Below are positions 1-9,829 of a stretch of 53,512 bases of DNA, in pieces. The notes under the pieces are model-generated. The model saw only the letters and a program-made list of their open reading frames with translations, had not been told where the DNA came from and searched no databases. Made by a program: the position numbers and the translations under genes. The stretch is from Fragilaria crotonensis (lineage: Eukaryota; Bacillariophyta; Fragilariophyceae; Fragilariales; Fragilariaceae): the NCBI GenBank assembly GCA_022925895.1, contig JAKSYS010000430.1, positions 1 to 53,512 on the forward strand. The letters are read 5' to 3'. The first letter of the stretch is position 1; each line of letters opens with the position of its first letter.

Positions 1-715
1 TTGGGAGCCAACTTGGTGGCAAAGTATCTTGGAGAAGAAGGACTTGAGGACGCCTCGCTGTGTGGCCGGTGGCATCAGTTTGGGAAATCCCTTGCACCTC
101 CATAGCGGACACATTCAATTTCCGTGGGGTCACATTTTGAGCCTGGGAGCACGCAAGACCATTTTGGAAAATATAATGATTATGCGGCAAATGACGTCGT
201 CGTTTTTTCCAAAGAGAATCCGCATGGCCCTCATGGCATCCACTATTGCTAAATTCGATGAAGCCTTGGCCCCCATCTTTATTCGAAATAATCCGATTCC
301 TCCGTTTGAACCGCAGATCGGTTACGAGAATGCGGAACAATACTGGGAGGATGCAAGTTCCTACCGGTACGTTGCTCACATTTCAGTACCATTCTTGCAG
401 TTGTCGTCCGAAGATGACTTTTTGGTCTCCACCTCGTCGAGTCAGAAACTAAACTACAGTTTGTCGAACCCCAATATTTTGGTTGTCAATACTCGTTGCG
501 GTGGACATCTTGGTTGGCGTGAATGTCCGCCAGATCACAAATTTGGACTCGGAACGAGTTGGGCGGATCGAGCAACGGTGGATTTCATTGAGGCCGTACT
601 CAAGGCTAGTGTCGAAGTCGATAACAAAACAATGACTGAAACAAATGCCAGAAAGCTCAAATTGATGCGCACGTCTGCTGAAGAGGAAGCAGCACTTCTG
701 AAATCGAGGCTCTAG
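1..715 (+). CDS. Alpha/beta hydrolase, YheT/ABHD1-3 type (5' truncated, one frame break)
   Basis: Only the C-terminal part is present; the gene begins outside the window. Frame 1 opens with LGANLVAKYLGEEG, the segment just after the nucleophile elbow of the YheT/ABHD1-3 hydrolases. From about base 59 the family continues in frame 2 with AGGISLGNPLHL and runs to the TAG at 713-715. The acid residue is probably in SSEDDFLV and the catalytic histidine in GGHLGW, each in its usual place. The frame change lies at about 55-62 in CTGTGTGG; one missing TG unit would join the two frames. Family members act on medium- or long-chain esters or phospholipids; the substrate here cannot be told. The C-terminus after the histidine is an ordinary helical tail. 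Family call is firm; whether the break is real or a sequence error is open. Confidence 0.8.
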   Translation, partial: WEPTWWQSILEKKDLRTPRCVAGGISLGNPLHLHSGHIQFPWGHILSLGARKTILENIMIMRQMTSSFFPKRIRMALMASTIAKFDEALAPIFIRNNPIPPFEPQIGYENAEQYWEDASSYRYVAHISVPFLQLSSEDDFLVSTSSSQKLNYSLSNPNILVVNTRCGGHLGWRECPPDHKFGLGTSWADRATVDFIEAVLKASVEVDNKTMTETNARKLKLMRTSAEEEAALLKSRL

Positions 716-918
716 ATTGCACATATCTTTTGAATAATCAAGCACTTCCTGTTGTGTATCTTCAAAACGTTGTGGATTTGAAAATTGTAGTAAGCTATTA
801 ATGTCATGGTCTTACCTAAGAACTCAATGCAAACATGTGTTAGTGTGTATGACCTGGGAGAAATTTGTGTGCACAGGTAAACTTGGTTCATTCAAAAGCA
901 CCCAGTTCATCTTCAATA

Positions 919-2164
919 TCATCTGGCATTCTGAGCGTCGTGGTCGTCACGGACGGAGGTTGCAATCTTTCCTTCGCTGTTTCCAAGGACTGCAATGGTT
1001 CGCTTTGCAGTAGCTCCGTCACTCGATCCCACACGCTTGTCAACATTCTGCGCTCTCAGTATTCCCACAATTACGGCCTCCATAGCGCCCAGAATCGAGT
1101 CCCGGTTGATTTCCATTGGGCGATTGTCTTCTAAAGTTTTGAGAATCCCACGCAATCGTTCCCTTTCTTCCTCTGAAAGACGCTGAAACGCTCGGATGGC
1201 ATCTTGCTCCGCATCTCCCAGTGGTCCTGGTAAGGCAGCATCCTTGGGACGGAGCGGTCGTTTCATTTGTGAAAGTTCCTTTTCTTTTGCACGTCTTTGT
1301 TCTGCCTTGAAAATCTCAAAGACCGCGGCCTCCACTTCACCCAGTGGCCCTGGAACATCCATAGGCCGGACCGACGACCCTCGCTGTTGGGACTGCTCGT
1401 AGCGCAAGGTCTCAGCATTAGTAAGATCCTTCAAGGCCTTGTAAAGTCTATGTTCTGCATCTCCCAAGGGTCCCCTCTGAGCCTCGTCCATATCCTTCGG
1501 TCTGAGGATTCCCATCGATTTGCGGAGCCGTTCGGAATCCCTAATCGCATTAAAAAACTGCACCACAGTCGATTCGATATCTGCCAGTGGCCCTCCGTGT
1601 CCACCATCCACTTCCATGGGTCGCACCAGCACTCCATTCTGATCAAAAATAAGTTGCGCTCTCCGTCCTTCTTCTTCAATAACTCCTTTCAACCACGACA
1701 CCGCGGAATCCTCCGCCCTTCCCAGAGGCCCCACGAATTGTTGCGGCGCATCCATGGGACGATAGTATCCGGGAGACGGATCGCCGCGCATGCGAGCCAA
1801 GGATGCTCCAAGAGCCGATCGGCCGTCATGGCCTTGAAGACCCCGAACGCCACTTGTAATCTTCGAGCGAGAGTTCCGCCAAGTGGCGGATGAATCGCGA
1901 CAAATGTCGCCCAAATTGCGGGGTTTGTAGATATTACTATTCGTAGTAGCAGAAGGAGTACTGCTGGAAGACGTTGGGGTGTCGTCATCGTCGTCGTTGG
2001 CGGCTGTCATGTGTCGTTGTTGACATTGTTTTCGCTTGTGATCTCTCTTGACATTGTAACGGTCGTTTGTTTGACGGACCAGGAGCAGCTATGAAACACT
2101 CCCCGGGGCCAAGAAGTGCCATCACTGCGACAAGGTACACAACGCGCTTTGACCTTGTTGCCAT
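919..2164 (-). CDS. Plastid-type protein with six RPMD...GPLG repeats, function unknown
   Basis: Proposed exons are 2164-2080 and 2003-919 with a 76-nt intron (GTCCGT...GACAG). Exon 1 encodes MATRSKRVVYLVAVMALL and then ECFIAAP, a signal peptide with an A-F-A-P-like junction typical of diatom plastid import. Splicing joins it in frame to AANDDDDD of exon 2. The body has a repeated motif: RPMD/RPKD/RPME followed by GPLG-x2-E and an amphipathic helix. In the 363-residue exon-2 frame (counted from the ATG at 2010), copies start near residues 84, 130, 170, 215, 254 and 297, so the period is 39-46. I do not recognise the family. The donor is weak (GTCCGT), so the ATG at 2010 remains an alternative start. 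Just past the stop, another frame reads PDDIEDELGAFE, so the annotated C-terminus may also be affected by an indel. Confidence 0.65.
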
Positions 2165-2360
2165 TGTGGAGTGATGCCGTGTATCTTGCACTTGTATGCT
2201 GAAAGAAGTGATGATATGTATCACGTAATCCTTGATGCTTGCAGTTTGTTCATTTTGTGCCTCGTGTCTCGTGTCGCGTGTCTCGTGTTCTTTTCCACGG
2301 GCTCGGTGGTCGGTGCCCATGCAAAATGCAAACATTGCGTCTGCAATCCAGGTCAGGCGT

Positions 2361-2377
2361 CACGTGTCACGTGACGT
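2361..2377. promoter_or_regulatory. Paired CACGTG boxes with an overlapping TGACGT element
   Basis: CACGTG occurs at 2361-2366 and 2368-2373, and TGACGT at 2372-2377, about 200 bases upstream of the ATG at 2164 of the RPMD-repeat gene. CACGTG is the core recognised by bHLH and bZIP factors. TGACGT is the core of CRE-like elements, which are described in CO2/light-responsive diatom promoters. Function here is inference from motif content only. Confidence 0.3.
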
Positions 2378-2793
2378 GGTACTAATACCAGGTGCTCCTA
2401 AGAGAAATTCTGTACTGTACATGGTACTCAGTACCTTGTCCAGCTGCGTATTTGTATTTGTACGTGCTCCGGAGTATGACATTTACATTCAGAATTCGAC
2501 ATGACGACGTCCTCCAGTAGAACATACGATACTGCTATCACCTCCACGCTACGAGGTCGGAGCTGTTCTTGTTGGGGGTCAAACAATACGTCATGCAGCA
2601 TGTCTGAGCCGAATTGGATATATGCATATGGTTCCCATGTTCATCGCCTGTAAACAACCTGCTTCAACAGTAACATGAAAGCCGGTACAGTAGTGCCCGA
2701 ACCTTACGAGAACCCCAAATACGAGACACGGCAGGAAATGGCACCTCGTAAAACCTGAACTACGACGAGTAGAAACCTCTAAATCCTAATGGA
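2378..2793. other. Intergenic stretch without a recognised gene
   Basis: This lies between two minus-strand genes. It contains scattered GTAC-bearing tracts near 2380-2470 but no ORF with protein-like composition on either strand. Together with the motif block just before it, it should hold the promoter of the RPMD-repeat gene and the 3' end of the dehydrogenase-cupin gene. Confidence 0.5.
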
Positions 2794-4549
2794 TTATCTC
2801 CACTCTGCAATGTAGACTTCATAGGTGTCCTCTCCCACATTCGATTGCGTCAAATCAGTTACCGGTTCATGCCACGCCACATCCCCCAACTGGCTGGATG
2901 TCGTCCAACGGACTGCCGCCCCACCGCCGCCTCCAATCGACTTCTGCACCATGCTCGGTTTTACAACAACTGTCAAATGGAAAAATGCGTACGTGGTAGT
3001 CACACTCTCTCCCGGTGCCAACACCAACCGATACACCCGGCACTTATCTCGCGTCTTGATACACTCGTGGAACTGTGCCAGTAGCGGAATGGCAGCCGTC
3101 ACCGGTGGTTGCCGCAACACTTCCGCGTCGATGCACAGCATTTCGACCGACGACGTATTCGTAATCTTATGAACCAATGGTGGTCCCTCCGTCTTGTGAA
3201 GGCCCATTCGAACTTCTCCAAATCCCATACAATCGCATTGAGGATCGCGGCCCTGAACGTGATTCACCACACTCAGGCCGTTGTCGTCATTCACGAGGAA
3301 AAAGTACAAACTGTCTTCGGCATGCCGATGCGCCAACGTTGTATCGTTGGGCGGAAATGAGACTCGAAGAACGCGAACATATTCATTGAAAGGACTATCT
3401 TGTGCCGCGGCTCGAACCGACCTCGACAATCTCGTCAAGCGTGCCGTCTGCCATCCTCCAATACTCACCAACTTGGGATCCCTCCTTCGATGAGCTCGAT
3501 CCTACAGGAACACCGGTTATACTCTCGTACACCTTGACTACTTGAGAGTCATCGCTCTGACTCAATCCTAATCCTTGACCACAAATGAATTGCTGTAGGG
3601 CCGCAGATGCCACAGGTATCGGCGATTTCAACGCCTTGGCTTCCGAGTAGACGATATCCAGATCCTTCACAAAAATTTCAAGTGCACTCATGACTGGCAC
3701 TCCATCGCCTCCTCGTTCCTCAGTCGCAAGCATCCGCGCTCCTCGATCTTGAAACATCCAACTCGCACCAGCCGCACCATTCACGATTTCGTACATTTGA
3801 TGCGGATCCAGTCCGGCCTTGGCTGCCAACGCCAACGCCTCGGCTGCTGCACAAATGTGAACTCCAGCCAACAACTGGTGCACCATTTTGGCAGTCGACG
3901 CCATTCCGACGCCACCTTTCTTACTAGTACCGGTAGTCTTAATGACGTGAATGTGGCGGGCCAGCGCTTGGAGGATGGGCCAGACGGCGTCGTGGATGTA
4001 TTGTTGCGGAATGTTGTCGTCGTCATCAAGAGTAGTAGTACCAGTAGTAGCATTAGCAACATCGGCGTCGTCGTGGCGTTGCTTAGAGGAAACCATGAGC
4101 GTCAAATCACCAGCACGAGCTCGAACGGGGCCGCCACTAATCGGACAGTCCACAAAGTGGATGGATGCCGCTTGGAAGCGGGCTTCCGCTTGTCTGGCCC
4201 ATGTCGGAGTCACGGTTGAACACAAAATGACGAAACTATCGGCGGAGAGGAGGTGGAGCAAGTTCTTGTCATCATTGGATCCGAAGCAAACTTGCTCGCA
4301 TTGTGATTCATTCACCAGCACTAGCAAGACGACGTTGGTATCCGCCGATATGGCCTCCTCCAAACATGTTGGAGGGTGTGCCATTGTTGGAGCTTTGTTA
4401 ACCTCCTTGGCCTCCTCAAACAAAGCCTCTACGAGTTCCGTTGCTCGATCGTATCCGACCAGTTGGGCTACAGCATCGGAGGCGAGCAAGGCACGGGCCA
4501 TGCCTCCGCCCATGGCCCCAATGCCGACAACAGTCACGTGGAATGACAT
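2794..4549 (-). CDS. Beta-hydroxyacid dehydrogenase fused to a C-terminal cupin domain
   Basis: Proposed exons are 4549-3469 and 3398-2794, with a 70-nt intron (GTGAGT...CACAAG) that joins the two frames exactly and gives about 561 aa. The N-terminal half has the Rossmann motif GIGAMGGGMARAL at residues 9-21, the DCPISGGP substrate signature of 3-hydroxyisobutyrate/threonate-type dehydrogenases, and a helical C-domain with the conserved lysine region (STAKMVHQLL). The second half has a cupin metal-site pattern (TTLAHRHAEDSLYFFL). The cupin frame has no ATG start of its own, which supports a single polypeptide. Alternatively, a +1 shift at the TAG at 3397-3395 would keep ADGTLDEIVEVG just before the cupin. 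The substrate is unknown; the dehydrogenase would use NAD(P)+. Both domain calls are firm, the joining mechanism less so. Confidence 0.75.
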
Positions 4550-5023
4550 GCTTTTTAAATGATGAGCCGAACTTGCTCAAGTCTCCGTCTTCGATGACGA
4601 CAAATCATGCATCACTCATGTTGTCAGAAGATTCAACTCTATGTACTAGCGCAAACTCATCGTACGCAGTACCTGTCCTTGTACGACAGTATGCATAGTA
4701 CAGGCAAGACCGAATACCGGCATACCCCCACAAAACGAGACCAGTTTCATACGTCATCGTTCCCTTTTACTACTATGATACCACGGGATTCGATTCCCAT
4801 TTATCGTGCCCCGCTACGCGCCTTTGGGAACGGACTGGAATCACACGACTTGCCTTATCTGCTATCTACACCTGTAAATCACAGTATTGTAACTAATAAG
4901 TATCAGAACTCTTCTGTTTCCCAGGTAGCTCTTAAGATCTCATTCAATTTAAAGTTCTTTCTTCGACCTTTATGAGTCTACATGTCTCATAAAATATAAA
5001 CCTCAAAAAGAAAATTGCGCATC
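4550..5023. other. Divergent promoter region
   Basis: This 474-base gap separates the minus-strand dehydrogenase-cupin gene from the plus-strand small membrane protein gene, so it should carry both promoters. An AT-rich stretch at about 4980-5010 lies directly before the ATG at 5024. No protein-like ORF is seen. Confidence 0.5.
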
Positions 5024-5386
5024 ATGGCACCAAAAGTCGACAACAGCATGAATGTGAATCTTCAGGACATCAAAAAGGAGATCCCCCCGATGACGACGAC
5101 CCCACACGTCCCAGAGCTCGCCTCGAAGCGCCAGGTCCGTGGCGCGGCATGGGCCGGTGGAATTGCCGGTCTATGCGTTGGCGGTCCGATTGGAGCCATT
5201 CTCTTGTGCTGGGGAGGAATGCATTTGGCGAAAAAGAATGATGGCGATGCAGGGGATTTCTGCAGAAAAGCTGGTGACTTTACATTTCGTATGGGAGATT
5301 CCATCAAGAGAGAGTGGAAGGAGGCTCATCCAAAGCACAGCGAAGCCCAAGTACAAGTGCAAGGGGAAGCAAAGCATCTCAGTTGA
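5024..5386 (+). CDS. Small glycine-rich membrane protein, tandem copy 1
   Basis: This 120-aa protein starts at ATG 5024 (MAPKVDNS); the same frame is open upstream only through a TTG. The centre reads ELASKRQVRGAAWAGG followed by a Gly/Ile/Leu-rich segment (IAGLCVGGPIGAILLCWGG) that should span a membrane once, with small-residue GxxxG-like faces suited to helix packing. A charged tail follows (HLAKKN, GDAGDFCRK, EWKEA). The protein is about 60% identical by eye to the gene at 5906-6262 in the same orientation, so the pair is a tandem duplication. There is no signal peptide. I do not recognise the family; compartment and function are unknown. Confidence 0.75.
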   Translation: MAPKVDNSMNVNLQDIKKEIPPMTTTPHVPELASKRQVRGAAWAGGIAGLCVGGPIGAILLCWGGMHLAKKNDGDAGDFCRKAGDFTFRMGDSIKREWKEAHPKHSEAQVQVQGEAKHLS

Positions 5387-5905
5387 AAGAATGTAGGACA
5401 ACGTACCCAGGGATAACCTTACTCGCACTCAACTCTAAGAACATCGTTAAATTGGACAACACATCTTATCATTCTCTCTAGCTAGCACGTTCTAATAGAC
5501 AGGCAATGGAGTTTGCATATATGTTCAATAAAATCCAGCATAGCAACCTATGTTCACACCGTCGACAGAATATAATAAGCATGGAACACTTACAGACTTA
5601 CAGTGGCGTGCGTGGACATCGGACTACCGTTGCAGTGTTGGAGTACGATACACAGTACTACTACCAGGTAATAGTTGTGCCACGCCTGGACCGCGGGACT
5701 CAGTCATTTTGCCGTACTGTATCGTATGTAGGCAGTACAGTCGGTTTTCGACGAACATAGGCGAATGGCACGACTTCAGAATCGATGTTTTGGCGGGAAC
5801 CAAATCACAACAGTGAGTTCTCGTTTTAGGTTTTACATGCATCTCATTCAAATCATAAAACCAAAGAAGGAAAACCATTCAGACTGTCGAGTATATTGAT
5901 TGATC
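5387..5905. other. Spacer between tandem paralogues
   Basis: This 519-base spacer has no convincing ORF. A GTAC-bearing tract lies around 5640-5740. The 40 bases before the ATG at 5906 are A-rich, as they are before copy 1, which suggests that core promoter or leader sequence was duplicated with the gene. Confidence 0.45.
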
Positions 5906-6262
5906 ATGGCACAGAAAACTGACCAAGACTACGAATCGAAAACTATCAAAGAACCCCTTCTTCCAGACGGTACTGTATTGGAAGCCATTGAAGCTGTCGA
6001 ACTTGCGTCGAAGCAACAGGTTTACGGTGCCGCTTGGGCCGGCGGCATAACCGGCCTATTGATTGCAGGTCCTATTGGAGCCGTTCTGCTGGGCTGGGGA
6101 GGAGTTCATTTGGCGAAAAAGAATGCTGGTGATGCCGGAGACTTCTGCAGAAAGGTGGGAGATTTCATGCATCGGATCGGAGGTGCCATAAAGAAAGAAT
6201 GGAAGGAGGCTCGTTCGAAGAACAGCGGCGATGACGACTTACAGCCGAAGGAGCTTAGTTGA
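5906..6262 (+). CDS. Small glycine-rich membrane protein, tandem copy 2
   Basis: This 118-aa protein starts at ATG 5906 (MAQKTDQD). It shares with copy 1 the core ELASKQQVYGAAWAGG, the membrane segment (ITGLLIAGPIGAVLLGWGG), HLAKKNAGDAGDFCRK and a basic/acidic tail with EWKEA. The N-terminal 30 residues and the extreme C-terminus have diverged, while the membrane segment and the GDAGDFCRK box are nearly unchanged. That is the pattern expected if the core is under purifying selection. Function is unknown. Confidence 0.75.
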   Translation: MAQKTDQDYESKTIKEPLLPDGTVLEAIEAVELASKQQVYGAAWAGGITGLLIAGPIGAVLLGWGGVHLAKKNAGDAGDFCRKVGDFMHRIGGAIKKEWKEARSKNSGDDDLQPKELS

Positions 6263-6395
6263 AGGCATGTAAAATCCACAACCTACTAAGCATACGAGTT
6301 ACTTGCAAGAGCTCATGGTTCTATAGTACCTGGCAGGAATTTGATAAATTCTAATTGTGTAAAGGGTAAAGGTACCTTCATATATCAGAGGCCGT

Positions 6396-7972
6396 CTAAC
6401 TTGAATTGAACAAGAACGCCTCATAAAAGCTTTGCGCAGCATCAAACGTGCGATTCAGGATGTCTCCGTCCTCAGACTTTTGTATCCCAGATAAGCGGAT
6501 ATCCTTTTCGAGCAATGCCTGCTTCCGCGCTTCGCGTGCTCCGGTCCATTAAGTTCAACGACGCACTTGACCTGCACTTGATCCACACTCTGGTACAGCC
6601 ATGCGCGTTCGTGATAGATATCCTTGATACTGGCACCCTCATCAGCCAGGAGAGCCGTTAATCGGGATATTCCACCAGGTCTATCCGACACGGTGGCATA
6701 AAATTGCAAAGACGGTTGTCGGCAGACAAACCGCGGTCCAGAACACGACCAAGAACAGTCGTGTCAATGTTACCTCCGCATAGCGGCACCACAATATTCT
6801 TACCCTTCATGTCCGGGCGATCAAGTTTACCACCTGGAAGAAGAGCGGCTAGACCGATGCTCCACCACCCTCGACAACCATCTTTTCTTGTTCGATCAGT
6901 CTCAGTACGGCCAATGAGATCTCCTTCTCAGTACAAGTAACACATTCATCAACGTAGTGACGAGCAACTTCAAATGCATGAGGTCCGACCATCGGCACTG
7001 CCAAACCGTCCGCCAATGTTGGAGTCATCGGAACTTGGACAGGCTTTCCTGCCTTCAGAGCACCGATGTAGGAAGCACAAAACTCGGGCTCAACCCCAAT
7101 GACCTATAACGAGGACAAGCGGTTGTGAGGGTGTCATGTAAGCATTTCAAGTGTCAGCCTGTCGGTTCAAACACAGTTTCCCAGCTTACCCTCGCTTCTG
7201 GCTTCAATGTCTTGACACTGCAAGCAATGCCAGCAATAAGACCAGCTCCTCCGACTGGAACAACGACAATATCGACGTTCGGAACGTCATCGATCAACTC
7301 AATTCCAATCGTACCTGCCCCCGCAATAATTGGAGGGTCGTCGTACCCATTGACGTACGTCAAGCCCTCTGACTGAACAAGAGTCTCGGCGTACGTTTTG
7401 CTTCTCCTATGCATACCTTCAATAATGATACGCGCGCCGAATTTACGGCACTTGTCTACCTTGGCGAGGGGCGCCACGGTGGGCATTACAACAGTCACAG
7501 GAATGCCCAACTCCCTTCCGTGGTACGCCAGAGCAAGTGCATGGTTTCCAGCGGACGCCGCAATGACACCTCGTTGCGCTGAGGCTGGGTCTCTGTTCTT
7601 GAGTTTTAAAATAGCATTGCGGGCTCCTCGCTCCTTGAAAGATCCTGTGAACTGCCGAAATTCCGGTTTGAGGTAAATGTTTGCGCCAATGATTTCCGAC
7701 AGAAAGACAGATTTTTCGCACTTGGTCCGCACCACACCGTCGCGAATGGCAACGTGAGCACGGGAGATGTCGGCAAAGGTGACGGGAAGATTATCCCGGA
7801 TGATACGGTCACGCTCGCGTTCGTCAACAGCAGGTGAAGGAACAACAGCTTCGTTGTCTGCTTTGCTACTGTCGTCATGGGCGGAGAAAGAGCGAGTCGC
7901 ATTCGGAAGCACGTTGGAGCGTCTCCGAGCTACAACTGCGGCGCTGCGACGGACAAGTACGGTCGTGAACAT
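6396..7972 (-). CDS. Threonine dehydratase with ACT domain, mitochondrial-type presequence (three frame breaks)
   Basis: This PLP enzyme deaminates threonine (or serine) to 2-oxobutyrate, the entry to isoleucine synthesis or threonine breakdown. Exon 1 is 7972-7190, intron 7189-7104 (GTAAGC...ATAG, 86 nt), exon 2 7103-6396; about 497 aa when read through. The N-terminus (MFTTVLVRRSAAVVARRR) is a basic mitochondrial-type presequence. FTGSFKERGA carries the PLP lysine, SAGNHALALAY the cofactor loop and VGGAGLIAGI the phosphate loop. The C-terminal ACT domain starts at SDRPGGISRLTALL. Exon 2 needs one added base at each of three places to stay in frame: about 6856-6862 (after VVEGGGAS), 6705-6713 (before QFYATVSDRPGG) and 6527-6535 (after GPEHAK). 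The protein stays conserved between the breaks, so sequence error is likelier than decay. A single ACT domain resembles the threonine/serine dehydratase type more than classic two-ACT IlvA. Confidence 0.85.
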
Positions 7973-8582
7973 GGTGTACAGTCAAACAATGGATCAGAAA
8001 CAAGGTCAGTATAGAATGATCCTTGCTATGAGATCTATGGGTGATCTTCAATATATCTTCTGTTCTGTTTCGTGTGTTGCGCTGAAATGTCAACTTTGTT
8101 TCCGCTTCGATGACGTCTGTCAGGAAGGCAACGTCATCATTACGCAACGCCTTCTCAATCCTTATCCTTCGAGAGGTTGACGAAGAAAAAATGCTATTCA
8201 TACAGCGTATGATATGTACATATACGGGAGTACTCCGAGTACTTGCGTAGTAGTACATGTACTGCATTACGGTAGCACTTGGTACAAGTACTGCCGTACT
8301 GCAGACTACTCGCAACTCGCAATTCGTTCGTACAGTAGGATTATGTGAACGAATTGAACGCGTACGAGTGTACGAGTACTGCAATAACTCCGACTACTGT
8401 AGTACCCTTCTACCGTACGCCAACTTCGTGGAGACCGCTTCAACAATGCATTATGCGCCGCATCATGAATTCGTAGTAAATGATGCTGTAATCTGTAATA
8501 AGGAATTCCTGGGTGGACAATAGGTGGCAAAGCGCTGAGGATGGTCAAGAAAGGAAATGCTCAGATGTGTGATGTGTGTTTA
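7973..8582. other. Intergenic, GTAC-rich
   Basis: This 610-base gap between two minus-strand genes should hold the threonine dehydratase promoter and the aldolase 3' flank. A tract rich in GTAC and ACTCG words covers about 8220-8410. No ORF has protein-like composition or an intact family motif. Confidence 0.5.
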
Positions 8583-9829
8583 CTATTGAAGGTGTGAGTA
8601 CGCCCTCTTGGTACCTGCTGAAGCGTGTCCATGGTGGTCACCATCGCCAGGTTTCCAATTCCATTCTCCTTTCGCTGCTGCGCTTGCAATTTTCAATTCT
8701 TCCAAGTACAGATTACTCATTGCTTTTAGCTGCAATTCTCCCCGGCACAATTCTAAAAGCGGAAGCTGAAGGGCTTGACTCCAGCTGAAACTTAAATTCC
8801 AGGGTACCTTGCCCTTCGCCCTATTAATGGCACTCAGTCTGGCAGCTGCTTGCTCTAAAGGTTGACCTCCCGAAAGATAATTAGCACCCTTCATAGCCAC
8901 TGGAAAGCTCTGTTCCAGAACATAGATATTGGCCGCAGCAATTTCCTCGACTGAGTAGAACGTTGGACAGTCACGACCTGGATTTATCATATTGGGCTTC
9001 AAGGTGCATCCTGCCAAATGCACACCATGGTCCATCATGGCCTTGAAGAGCTCAGAATGAACTCGACAGCTAACTTCAACGGCATCTGCCAACGAATGCG
9101 TCCCCTTCAGACTCACATCTGGCTCTACAATAGGCATTAGACCTTCACTTTGACAGATCAAGGCGTACCGAGCGAGGTCGTGCATGTTCGACCGGATGGC
9201 CAGAGCAGTGGGCCGTCCTGCATCCATGTCGATGACAAGAGGAGATCGCCATTTGGCAAAACGAGCACCGGCCTTGTAGTACTCCTGGCATCGGAGGGCA
9301 AGCGAATCGAGGCCTTGCATGACAGTGTCACCGTTGCACCCCGGTAGGTTGTAGACCTGTGCAGCACGATAATGAGGAGTTATGACGAGGAATTGTTAAG
9401 CGAAAAACGCCTGCAGTGTACGCCTACCTTCAAATGAGGTTTCACTCCTGGAACGATGCCCTTCTCTGTCAAGAGTTCCGGAAACAACTTTCCGCTAGCG
9501 TCCGACTTTTGGTACAAAGTCTCGGGGTCCAGAATTGCGGCACAGAGGTATTCTTCGCACCTGAGCCTCAAAGAGCATCTGCCGATACTTTCTGCGATTC
9601 TCTTCCTCGTTTTGATCCCCACAGCTTCGAAGCGTTCTCCAATTGTACCAGGGCCTTCATCGCAAGCTGTGATGCCTTTTCCAGGAGTCGCTATTGCAAG
9701 TGCAGTTTTCTCCAAGGCGACCTTTTGCTCATGCGTGAGGAAGCTCTTCCCAAAGGAGAATCCAGATGGAGCGGCATGGTTCAGCAATAATCATAAAGAG
9801 GCAACAACCGCTAAGTGTGAGGCTTGCAT
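8583..9829 (-). CDS. Class I fructose-bisphosphate aldolase, probably plastid-targeted (in-frame TGA and a compensated frame break)
   Basis: Exon 1 runs 9829-9428, intron 9427-9357 (GTAGGC...CACAG, 71 nt), exon 2 9356-8583; about 392 aa. Family marks are AIATPGKGI, GPGTIGERFEAVG, AILDPETLYQK, AGARFAKWR, CTLKPNMI (Schiff-base lysine) and LSGGQ. The enzyme cleaves fructose-1,6-bisphosphate in the Calvin cycle or glycolysis. The body frame has no ATG in exon 1. The in-frame ATG at 9829 gives MQASHLAVVASL, a TGA at 9793-9791, then LLLNHAAPSGFSF, which would be a good signal peptide plus plastid junction if the TGA were a sense codon. Between about 9613 and 9559 the conserved protein is in another frame (NEEENRRKYRQMLFEAQ), as expected if one A is missing at 9610-9613 and two bases near 9560. 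The family is certain; targeting and start are inferred. Confidence 0.85.

Noticed and set aside
1297-1893. Plus-strand frame of 198 codons
   Set aside because: It is antisense to the RPMD-repeat gene and has no family motif.
3395-3471. Programmed ribosomal frameshift between dehydrogenase and cupin
   Set aside because: A consensus GTGAGT intron of normal size restores the frame exactly, so splicing is preferred, though not proven.
9791-9793. Selenocysteine or read-through reading of the TGA in the aldolase presequence
   Set aside because: The site is inside a signal peptide, where selenocysteine makes no sense; error or a missing exon is simpler.
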